From the NCBI GenBank assembly GCA_028691335.1, contig JAQUZK010000023.1:1-12170 (forward strand): DNA of 12,170 nt, written 5' to 3'. Both the position numbers and the translations under genes were made by a program. The notes below the pieces were generated by a model that was given only the letters and a program-made list of their open reading frames with translations, did no database searches and was not told the DNA's origin. Every line of letters begins with the position of its first letter. Within the stretch, counting starts at the first letter, position 1. The DNA is from Candidatus Izemoplasmatales bacterium (GTDB lineage Bacteria; Bacillota_I; Bacilli_A; Izemoplasmatales; Hujiaoplasmataceae). This document shows positions 1 to 6,395 of this stretch, piece after piece.

Positions 1-3000
1 TACTCTTATTTGATAGATTTTGAAACAAATGGCGCAGATGAAATTGATTCTATTTATGTTATCGAAAATACTCGACTATCTCCTGTAGATATTGAAAGAG
101 TTGGATATACTTTTGATGGATGGTATCTTGAAGAAAACTTTTTGACTTTGTTTGATTTCTCTGTGTTTATCAATCAAGAATACACACTATATGCTAAATG
201 GAGTAAAAACACCTACAAAATTTCTTTCAATACAAATGGTGGTGGTTTAATCGAAGATAGTTATATAGAGTTTGAACAACCAATCGATTTGATTACACCT
301 ACTATGGATGGAATGGATTTTGCAGGTTGGTTTTTAGATATTGAGTACTCTTTAAAATTTGAATATGATGTTATGCCTGCGCACGATATCAAATTGTATG
401 CAAAATGGATTACAAAGGTTATTGATTTCACTTATTCTATTAAAGATGAAGTTGTTGAAATAACTTCTTATCTTGGTAATTCAGAAAAAGTTATAATTCC
501 TGATTTTATTGATGATTTACCAGTGTTAAAAATTGGTGAAAATGCTTTTATGAATAATACTACAATTAAAGAACTATACATATATTCTAACATTTTTTAT
601 ATTGGTGACTTTGCTTTCAGTGGTTTAATTAATCTAGAAAAAATTTTCTTGCCTAGCGGAGTATATGAAGTTGGAATAGGAGTTTTTTTTGGTAATGAAA
701 ATATACAACTAATAGAGATTTCTAGTGAGTTGAATTATAACCTTTCTCATTATTTTAATGGTGTTGATAATATTCCTGAACATAGTTTTGTAATTAGATT
801 TTCTAGCGGGTCGAGTTCTGTTAGCACAAGTTTGTTGAATAGTGATTTAAAGAATGTAGTTTTAGAACTTGCTAAAGACAGTTTATCGATTGATTATTCA
901 TTGTTTAGAAATAATAACTTTATTAAGCATCTAGTAATTCCAGATGGAATATCTAAAATAGATGATTATGCTTTTGAAAATATGTCTGCATTACAATCAA
1001 TTGTCTTGCCTAATTCTATAGAAACTATTGGAAAAAATATCTTTAGAGGAGATATCAGTTTAGAAAGTATCACAACACCGTATATTGGTAAAACTAGGAC
1101 ATCGATTAGGAAGGAAGGTGTTTTAGGTTACTTTTTTAGTGAAACAGATTACACTGGATCAACTATGGTTAGACAAAAGGAGGGATCAGGTTATATTGAT
1201 GGGGTTGTCTTTTATATTTCATCTTCACTAAGAAGGGTGGTCTTGACTGATTCCGAAGTTTTACAGGAAGGAACGTTTCACAACGCTTCATTTATAGAAG
1301 AAGTTGTTTTACCTGAGGGTTTAATTACGATTGGTGAATATAGTCTTTCAAATTCTGGTATAAAGTCAATTTCAATACCGGCTTCTCTAAAGGATATTGA
1401 TAGATATGCTTTCTATGAGAGCGATAATTTAGAAAATATATATTTTTCTGAAGGTAGTCTTTTGGAAAGTGTAGATAATTATGCTTTTGGAAAATGTATA
1501 AGTTTAAAAGAAGTTGTATTTCCAGTGGGGCTAAAGTCTATAGGGCAAGAAGTGTTTAGATATAATGAGAATCTTTATTATGTTTACATACCGGAGTCAG
1601 TAGAAAAAATTGGTAGCTTGAGCTTCCATAATTTAGAAAAGACTGTAATCTATACGGGGGCTAGTTCCAATAAAGTAGAATGGCAATTAATCCCTGTTAA
1701 AATATATTATGATATTGATAGGATTGAAAAAAACGATGAGTTTGGGTTTGCTATTAGTAATTCTAATGACGCAATGATTATTTCATATTACGGAAGTAGT
1801 AGTGAGGTCAATATACCAAATACGTATAATAATTTGTTGGTTATTGGTATTATGGATCGTGTTTTTGAAGATAATTTGTTACTTGAAAACGTTAATTTTG
1901 AAATAGATTCTAATATTGAAATCATCGGCGACTATGCTTTTGCTAACTGTGAAAAGATCAATTCAATTAAATTGCCGGATAGTTTAGTAGAAATTGGTAG
2001 TTATTCATTTTATAACACGAGTTTAAGTGAAATTTATATTGGTGAAAATGTTGAGTTGATTGATGACTACGCATTCTATTATACAAATTTATTTGATTTA
2101 AATTTTTCTGAAAACTCAAATTTACAACTTATCGGTTATAAAGCTTTTAATGGTTTATATATCGTTGAAGTTGAAATTCCAAATACTGTTGTGTTTATTG
2201 ATGACTCAGCTTTTGCTTTTAATGAGAATATGACTTCATTTACTTTTGAAGAAGGGATTGTTTTAGAGAAAATACCGGAATATTTTTTATATAAAAATAG
2301 TCAAATAGAAGAGATTATTTTGCCTAAATCAATTAAAGAAATAGGATATGGAGCATTTTCTTTTATGACTAGTCTATCTACGTTTACAATAGAAGATGAT
2401 AGCCAACTTAATTTCATAGATAATATGGCTTTTGCAGAATGCGTTAATTTAAAGAGGATTATTTTTCCGGTTGATCTAGAAGTTATTAATGAGAATGCAT
2501 TTTATCATTGTGTCAAGTTATCAGAAGTTGTTTTTATGAGTCTAGAAAATTTACTTCATATAGGATCTAAAGCTTTTTATCAGTGTGAATCATTGGTTTC
2601 GGTTGTACTGCCAGATTCAGTGACTACTATTGACAGCAGGGCCTTTTATCAGTGTGTAAATCTTAGCAGTATTAATATCCCTACAAGTCTAGAAGTTGTT
2701 TCTGTTGAAGTTTTTTATCAGACATCTATAACGTCAGTAGTGATTCCTAAAAATGTTAAACAAATTCTTACTTATGCTTTTGGAGGGGTATCTTCTTTAG
2801 AGAGTTTAATATTTGAAAATGAGTCTTTAGTAACTAGTATAGCTGATTATGCTTTTGTTGGAACAGGTATTTCAGAAGTCATTATTCCTAAATCTGTTGT
2901 ATCTTTAGGAAGAAATGTTATCAGTCCAAATCTTAAGGAGTTATATTTTGAAGATGAGTCAAGTTTGCTAGTTATTGAACAATATACTTTTTATAATAAT

Positions 3001-3294
3001 CCATATTTAGAAGTGGTTAAATTGCCTTCAAATTTACAAGAAATCGGATATAGTGCTTTTGGATGTCCAGCGCCTATAACAACTTTTGGTCAAGTATATA
3101 ACTATGTTTTGGAGAGAGTATATATACCAGCATCTGTTGTAATAATTGATGCTCAAGCTTTTAGAAATGTAATGAACTTGACAATTTATACGGAGCATGA
3201 AACAAAGCCTAGTGGATGGGATGATAATTTTAACCTTCGCACTAAAGATACTTATCATGAAGTTATTTATGGAGTTGAATTAGATGAACTTTAA
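1..3294 (+). CDS. BspA-like leucine-rich-repeat surface protein with InlB B-type repeats, 5' partial
   Basis: The reading frame is open from the first base (Tyr-Ser-Tyr-Leu-Ile-Asp-Phe...) to TAA at 3292-3294. The first visible residues already lie inside a repeat, so the true start is upstream of the window. Residues about 1-67 and 68-136 are two InlB B-repeat (Listeria-Bacteroides/Flg_new) units, recognised by GYTFDGWY...YTLYAKW and FAGWF...IKLYAKW. Then come two BspA-type (LRR_5) modules. Each opens with an entry motif of the form 'I.SYLG.S..V.IP..I..L.V..IG..AF' (near 418-540 and 1732-1865) and continues as 23-residue units of the type 'L..V.LPDSV..I...AFYQC.S'. The C-terminus ends in a KPSGWDDNFNL segment common in this class, with no LPXTG motif or membrane anchor. 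Proteins of this kind are cell-surface or secreted and often adhesive; its partner is unknown. A signal peptide cannot be checked. The family call is firm and the function is not. Confidence 0.88.
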   Translation, partial: YSYLIDFETNGADEIDSIYVIENTRLSPVDIERVGYTFDGWYLEENFLTLFDFSVFINQEYTLYAKWSKNTYKISFNTNGGGLIEDSYIEFEQPIDLITPTMDGMDFAGWFLDIEYSLKFEYDVMPAHDIKLYAKWITKVIDFTYSIKDEVVEITSYLGNSEKVIIPDFIDDLPVLKIGENAFMNNTTIKELYIYSNIFYIGDFAFSGLINLEKIFLPSGVYEVGIGVFFGNENIQLIEISSELNYNLSHYFNGVDNIPEHSFVIRFSSGSSSVSTSLLNSDLKNVVLELAKDSLSIDYSLFRNNNFIKHLVIPDGISKIDDYAFENMSALQSIVLPNSIETIGKNIFRGDISLESITTPYIGKTRTSIRKEGVLGYFFSETDYTGSTMVRQKEGSGYIDGVVFYISSSLRRVVLTDSEVLQEGTFHNASFIEEVVLPEGLITIGEYSLSNSGIKSISIPASLKDIDRYAFYESDNLENIYFSEGSLLESVDNYAFGKCISLKEVVFPVGLKSIGQEVFRYNENLYYVYIPESVEKIGSLSFHNLEKTVIYTGASSNKVEWQLIPVKIYYDIDRIEKNDEFGFAISNSNDAMIISYYGSSSEVNIPNTYNNLLVIGIMDRVFEDNLLLENVNFEIDSNIEIIGDYAFANCEKINSIKLPDSLVEIGSYSFYNTSLSEIYIGENVELIDDYAFYYTNLFDLNFSENSNLQLIGYKAFNGLYIVEVEIPNTVVFIDDSAFAFNENMTSFTFEEGIVLEKIPEYFLYKNSQIEEIILPKSIKEIGYGAFSFMTSLSTFTIEDDSQLNFIDNMAFAECVNLKRIIFPVDLEVINENAFYHCVKLSEVVFMSLENLLHIGSKAFYQCESLVSVVLPDSVTTIDSRAFYQCVNLSSINIPTSLEVVSVEVFYQTSITSVVIPKNVKQILTYAFGGVSSLESLIFENESLVTSIADYAFVGTGISEVIIPKSVVSLGRNVISPNLKELYFEDESSLLVIEQYTFYNNPYLEVVKLPSNLQEIGYSAFGCPAPITTFGQVYNYVLERVYIPASVVIIDAQAFRNVMNLTIYTEHETKPSGWDDNFNLRTKDTYHEVIYGVELDEL

Positions 3295-3334
3295 AAATTA
3301 TGTCTTCTAGTTTTTAGATTATTAATATTTTGTG

Positions 3335-3370
3335 AGTGGTTTTGATTTTCAAATAATCAAAACCACTTTC
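3335..3370 (+). terminator. intrinsic terminator of the LRR gene
   Basis: A perfect 13-bp inverted repeat (AGTGGTTTTGATT at 3335-3347 with AATCAAAACCACT at 3355-3367) encloses a 7-nt loop. It begins 40 nt after the LRR stop codon. The T-rich tail (TTTCTATT, with the first T in the stem) is short and broken by C, so termination may be partial. The promoter of the next operon starts 6 bases after the stem. Confidence 0.75.
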
Positions 3371-3372
3371 TA

Positions 3373-3402
3373 TTGACAACTAGGTGAGATATAAAGTATA
3401 AT
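3373..3402 (+). promoter_or_regulatory. sigma-A-type promoter of the AbrB-ABC operon
   Basis: There is a perfect -35 box TTGACA (3373-3378), an 18-bp spacer and a perfect -10 box TATAAT (3397-3402). Transcription should start near 3409, giving a leader of about 30 nt before the regulator gene. Confidence 0.85.
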
Positions 3403-3438
3403 AAGTATGAAAAGTATAACGAGTTTAACGAGGTGAAA
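3394..3438 (+). repeat. 9-bp tandem repeats over the -10 box and start site
   Basis: Three consecutive 9-mers are AAGTATAAT, AAGTATGAA and AAGTATAAC (3394-3402, 3403-3411, 3412-3420). A fourth, diverged unit, GAGTTTAAC (3421-3429), follows, and the next nine bases GAGGTGAAA contain the SD. The units cover the -10 box, the start site and the leader. This would be a natural operator for the AbrB-fold protein encoded directly downstream, but that role is inferred. Confidence 0.6.
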
Positions 3439-3650
3439 TGATGACTAATATGGATGATAAAGCTTTATCTATTGCTAAAGTTGGGGAAAAAGGACAAATA
3501 GTAATTCCGAAGAACATTCGTGATATGTTTAATATTAAGCCAGGAGATACTGTTTTAGTATTAGCTGATAAGAATCAGGGAATAGCTATTGTATCAAATG
3601 AAGATTATATGAAGTTTGCTCAGAGTATTTTTGATGCACAAAAAGGATAA
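3438..3650 (+). CDS. AbrB/MazE/SpoVT-type transcriptional regulator
   Basis: A 70-residue protein with a single swapped-hairpin AbrB domain at residues about 12-55. It contains the family core VGEKGQIVIPKNIRDMFNIKPGD followed by a hydrophobic strand (TVLVLAD). Such proteins are dimeric DNA-binding regulators or antitoxins. No toxin gene is adjacent. The partner is instead an ABC exporter operon, an arrangement known in Bacillota in which the regulator probably controls its own operon. Two ATG codons lie in tandem (3438 and 3441). The SD GAGG at 3430-3433 is 4 nt from the first and 7 nt from the second, so Met2 may be the real start. The stop codon at 3648-3650 is only 6 nt from the ATPase start, so the genes should be co-transcribed. 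The family is certain; the regulated target is inferred. Confidence 0.88.
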   Translation: MMTNMDDKALSIAKVGEKGQIVIPKNIRDMFNIKPGDTVLVLADKNQGIAIVSNEDYMKFAQSIFDAQKG

Positions 3651-3656
3651 TAAAAT

Positions 3657-4388
3657 ATGAGTATAATTAGACTTAAGAACTTAAGTAAGAATTTTAAAGA
3701 AAGAAAAGCTGTAGACAATTTATCTCTAGATATTGAAAAAGGAGAGTTCTTTGCTTTATTGGGGTTTAATGGTGCTGGTAAAACTACAACTATTAAAATG
3801 TTGACAGGTTTATTGGAGCCAAGTAGTGGAGATGCTTATATAGATGGTATGAGTATTGTCAGTGATATGGATAATATTAAACCGATATTAAATATTTCTC
3901 CTCAAGAAACAGCTGTAGCTCCTAATTTAAGTGTTTATGATAATTTAGTTTTTATTGCAAAAATATATGGTTTTTCTGATTTAGAAGCAAGAGAAAAAGC
4001 AAGTAGTATGTTAAAAAAATTTAATCTTGATTCAAGAAAGAAAGATAAAGCAAAAAAGCTTTCTGGCGGTTTAATGAGAAGATTAAGTATTGCTATGGCT
4101 TTAATTACTGAACCGAGAATTGTATTTTTAGATGAACCTACTTTAGGACTAGATGTGAGAGCTAGAAGAGAACTATGGTATATTTTGAAGGGTTTAAAAG
4201 GAGAAGTTACTGTTTTATTGACTACGCATTATTTGGAGGAAGTGGAAGCTTTATCAGATAGAATAGCGATTATTGATAACGGGAAATTAAAGATAGTAGG
4301 AACTATTGAACAACTAAAAGAAAAAACAGGCTTAGAGAAACTTGAAGATATCTTTCTTTCTTTAACAGAAGGAGATAAGATATTATGA
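3657..4388 (+). CDS. ABC transporter ATP-binding protein (ABC-2 exporter type)
   Basis: A 243-residue nucleotide-binding subunit that hydrolyses ATP to drive its partner permease on the inner face of the membrane. All motifs are present: Walker A GFNGAGKTT (36-44), Q-loop Gln83, signature LSGGLMRR (135-142, Leu in place of the usual Gln), Walker B IVFLDEPT (155-162) with catalytic Glu160, D-loop LGLD and switch His191. The short C-terminal extension is typical of DrrA/CcmA-like exporters. The SD (AAAAGGA, 3641-3647) overlaps the end of the regulator gene. The TGA stop overlaps the permease ATG (ATGA), which implies translational coupling and shows that TGA is a stop codon here. The exported substrate (drug, peptide or lipid) cannot be read from the sequence. 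Confidence 0.93.
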   Translation: MSIIRLKNLSKNFKERKAVDNLSLDIEKGEFFALLGFNGAGKTTTIKMLTGLLEPSSGDAYIDGMSIVSDMDNIKPILNISPQETAVAPNLSVYDNLVFIAKIYGFSDLEAREKASSMLKKFNLDSRKKDKAKKLSGGLMRRLSIAMALITEPRIVFLDEPTLGLDVRARRELWYILKGLKGEVTVLLTTHYLEEVEALSDRIAIIDNGKLKIVGTIEQLKEKTGLEKLEDIFLSLTEGDKIL

Positions 4389-5113
4389 GAACAATGACTT
4401 ATGCGAAAAGAAATTTTAAAGAGCTGTTAAGTGATCCCTTAAGTTTAGCTTTTATTCTAGGGTTACCGATCTTTTTATTAATTTTTATGGTTACTTTAAA
4501 TAAGAGTTTTAGTTTTAATGATGCTTTTAGTATTGAGAATTTCTTGCCTTCGACTATAGTTTTCAGTTTTACCTTCTTAACAATGTTTTGTGGTTTGTTG
4601 GTAGCTAAAGATCGAAATAGTTCGTTTTTATCAAGGATGATGGTTTCTCCATTAAAACCAACTGAGTATATATTAGGTTATATGCTTCCGATGATTGTGA
4701 TAGCATTAATTCAAATAATTATTCTTTATTTATCTGGGATTTTTATGGGTTTAGAGGTGAATATTCATTTATTTATTGCTTTGGGTTTCTTGTTAATTAT
4801 TTCTTTGCTATTTATTAGTTTTGGGTTGTTGTTTGGAAGTCTATTGAAAGACCAACAAGTTGGCCCCATTGTTTCAATATTAATTCAAGTAGTAGCTTTT
4901 ATGAGTGGTATGTGGTTTAGTTTAGAAATGATTGGAGGAGCTTATGAGGTTATAGCATATATTTTGCCGTTTGCTCATGGGGTAGATTTGTTAAGAGATG
5001 TTATGGCTGGTAATTATCAAGATATATGGCTTAATCTTTTTGTTGTACTTACTTATATTGCTTTTATTAGTGTTTTTGCAATATATGTTTTTAGAAAGCG
5101 TATGAAAAAATAG
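4385..5113 (+). CDS. ABC-2 type transporter permease
   Basis: A 242-residue integral membrane protein with about six hydrophobic segments (near residues 19-38, 56-75, 95-118, 128-152, 161-180 and 214-236) and a basic C-terminus. This is the expected size and topology for the ABC2_membrane family. A conserved-looking stretch, 'SRMMVSPLKPTEYILGYML', lies in the cytoplasmic loop before the third segment, where such permeases contact the ATPase. It starts inside the ATPase stop codon, with SD AAGGAG at 4369-4374. It is the last gene of the operon, followed by a terminator 15 nt later. With the ATPase it should form a dimeric exporter; the substrate is unknown. Confidence 0.9.
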   Translation: MRTMTYAKRNFKELLSDPLSLAFILGLPIFLLIFMVTLNKSFSFNDAFSIENFLPSTIVFSFTFLTMFCGLLVAKDRNSSFLSRMMVSPLKPTEYILGYMLPMIVIALIQIIILYLSGIFMGLEVNIHLFIALGFLLIISLLFISFGLLFGSLLKDQQVGPIVSILIQVVAFMSGMWFSLEMIGGAYEVIAYILPFAHGVDLLRDVMAGNYQDIWLNLFVVLTYIAFISVFAIYVFRKRMKK

Positions 5114-5128
5114 TTAAAAGTTATTTAT

Positions 5129-5163
5129 AGAGCAAATCTGAAAATTGGTTTGCTCTTTTTTTT
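5129..5163 (+). terminator. intrinsic terminator of the AbrB-ABC operon
   Basis: The inverted repeat AGAGCAAATC (5129-5138) / GGTTTGCTCT (5147-5156) forms 10 bp with one G-U pair around an 8-nt loop. It is followed by an uninterrupted run of eight T (5156-5163). It begins 15 nt after the permease stop. Confidence 0.92.
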
Positions 5164-5190
5164 GTTTTGTAAAAAATATAAAATAGTTTG

Positions 5191-5218
5191 TTGACAAAAA
5201 GAATTATTATGATAAACT
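5191..5218 (+). promoter_or_regulatory. promoter of the maltodextrin operon
   Basis: A consensus -35 box TTGACA (5191-5196), a 16-bp spacer and the -10 box TAAACT (5213-5218, 4 of 6 matches). The -10 is helped by an extended TG one base upstream (5210-5211). Transcription would start near 5225, just before the operator palindrome, so a bound repressor would block the start region. Confidence 0.7.
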
Positions 5219-5228
5219 GTAATTGTAA

Positions 5229-5242
5229 TGCAAACGTTTGCA
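5229..5242 (+). promoter_or_regulatory. LacI-family operator (perfect palindrome)
   Basis: TGCAAACGTTTGCA is a perfect 14-bp palindrome with the central CG typical of LacI/GalR/MalR operators. It also fits a relaxed CcpA cre pattern (TGNAANCGNWWNCA). It lies just downstream of the inferred start site and 77 nt upstream of a LacI-family gene, so autoregulation is the simplest reading. CcpA control is an alternative. Confidence 0.85.
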
Positions 5243-5294
5243 CTGAAAAATAGAAAAGGTTTAACAAATTGCCTATATGTAGTATAAAAAGAAC

Positions 5295-5308
5295 TGCAAA
5301 CGATAGCG
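5295..5308 (+). promoter_or_regulatory. second, imperfect LacI-type operator
   Basis: TGCAAACGATAGCG matches the upstream palindrome at 11 of 14 positions, with one perfect half-site. It ends one base before the SD of the regulator gene. The centre-to-centre distance from the first site is 66 bp, a little over six helical turns, so looping or cooperative binding is possible. Confidence 0.55.
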
Positions 5309-5319
5309 TGGAGGTAGAG

Positions 5320-6330
5320 ATGATTAGTATAAAAGAAGTAGCTAAAGCTGCGGGAGTATCCACATCAACAGTTTCAAGGGTTATTAATAATAGTCCTTCA
5401 ATTTCACAATCAACTAAAGATAAAGTTTGGGCAGTTATTAAGAAACTTAATTATAGTCCAAATAATATCGCTAAGGCTTTAATCACTAACAAGTCATACA
5501 CAATAGCTTTATTAATTGATGTTGATGATGATAAGTCTTTTCAAAATCCTTTTTTCTATGAAGTAATACATGGAATTGAAAAGTCTTGTCAAGAGAAAGA
5601 ATTCAGTTTGATGGTAGCGAATGTTAACACAAAAATGAAAAAACAGGATATTATTTCGTGGCTTGTTAAAAGCAAGAGAGCTGAAGGGATAGTTTTACCT
5701 GTATCAATACTTACTAGAGAGCTAGTTAAAGAGTTGAAAGATATGGGAATTCCTTTTGTAGCTGTGGGTGAAGTTGATAGCATTCAAGATAATGTTAGTT
5801 GGGTAGATATCGATAATAAAAAAGGTACTGAAAAAGCTGTGTATTACCTTTATGAACAGGGGTTAAAAGATATTGCTTTTATCGGTTATGATTCAACTAA
5901 AGACTTCTCTAAAAGAAGAGTCGAAGGGTTTAAGAGTGCAATTGAAAAAATTGGTATTAGTAATAATGACTCATGGATTATTTCTTGTAATAACAGTAAG
6001 GAACAAGGTTATAAAGAAATGATGAAATTAATTGATTCAGGAAAAATGCCACAGGCTGTGATATGTGGGAATGATTCTTTAAGTGTTGGTGTTATAAAAG
6101 CTATTCAAGATAAGGATTTAAAAATTCCTGAGGATATTAGTGTTATTAGTTTTGATAGTCGTCAAATAGCTAGTTTAATGTACCCAGAAGTTACAACTGT
6201 CGATGTTGATGTGTTTGAAATGGGTTATCAAAGCGCTAAGATGTTGTTTGATTTAATAGAGAATAATAATTTAACAGATCAAGGTCTTTTGATTTCTACT
6301 AAGATAATTAAAAGAAACACCACTAAATAG
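5320..6330 (+). CDS. LacI/GalR-family regulator, MalR-like
   Basis: A 336-residue regulator. Residues 2-22 (ISIKEVAKAAGVSTSTVSRV) are the LacI-type helix-turn-helix. The hinge follows at about 47-57, with Leu54 in the place of the residue that wedges into the operator's central CG. Residues about 60-330 form a periplasmic-binding-like sugar-sensing domain. The ATG at 5320 is chosen because GGAGG (5310-5314) sits 5 nt upstream and the HTH begins at residue 2, as usual; an in-frame ATG at 5269 has no SD. The two operator-like sites upstream suggest autorepression. The neighbouring maltodextrin genes suggest maltose or maltodextrin as inducer. MalR is an inference from context, because related LacI-type proteins sense other sugars. 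Confidence 0.9.
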   Translation: MISIKEVAKAAGVSTSTVSRVINNSPSISQSTKDKVWAVIKKLNYSPNNIAKALITNKSYTIALLIDVDDDKSFQNPFFYEVIHGIEKSCQEKEFSLMVANVNTKMKKQDIISWLVKSKRAEGIVLPVSILTRELVKELKDMGIPFVAVGEVDSIQDNVSWVDIDNKKGTEKAVYYLYEQGLKDIAFIGYDSTKDFSKRRVEGFKSAIEKIGISNNDSWIISCNNSKEQGYKEMMKLIDSGKMPQAVICGNDSLSVGVIKAIQDKDLKIPEDISVISFDSRQIASLMYPEVTTVDVDVFEMGYQSAKMLFDLIENNNLTDQGLLISTKIIKRNTTK

Positions 6331-6395
6331 TATGATGAATTTTGCTTGAAAGGAGTGAAAGATTAATTTTGTCAATTTTTCTTTCGTAATAGATA
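6331..6395 (+). promoter_or_regulatory. leader of the GH13 gene with a displaced SD
   Basis: This 65-nt gap has a strong SD (AAGGAG, 6350-6355), but it lies 40 nt upstream of the only ATG in the enzyme frame (6396). No SD directly precedes that ATG. Six bases after the SD begins an ATT-started frame (6362-6409, 15 codons) that overlaps the enzyme start. In the enzyme's own frame, TAA TAG (6387-6392) stand 3 nt before the ATG. No promoter is visible, so transcription from the regulator gene is expected. Confidence 0.5.

Noticed and set aside
10..12. TTG at position 10 as the start of the LRR protein
   Set aside because: The frame is open to base 1 and the residues before TTG continue the B-repeat, so the gene is truncated by the window edge.
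3034..3258. Minus-strand 74-codon open frame opposite the LRR gene
   Set aside because: It has no family resemblance and no SD, and lies fully antisense to a strongly supported gene.
4386..4388. TGA as a tryptophan codon (mycoplasma code)
   Set aside because: TGA ends the ATPase exactly at its expected length, overlapping the next start, and TGG is used for Trp in all genes.
5269..5319. In-frame ATG at 5269 as the start of the LacI-family regulator
   Set aside because: It has no SD, would put 17 extra residues before the HTH, and spans the second operator. ATG 5320 has GGAGG at ideal spacing.
5121..5363. Minus-strand 80-codon frame across the terminator, promoter and start of the regulator gene
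   Set aside because: It overlaps clear regulatory sites and the HTH coding region; its hydrophobic composition is a by-product of A+T-rich antisense.
5589..5783. Minus-strand 64-codon frame inside the LacI-family gene
   Set aside because: It is antisense to a conserved sugar-binding domain, with no SD or recognisable product.
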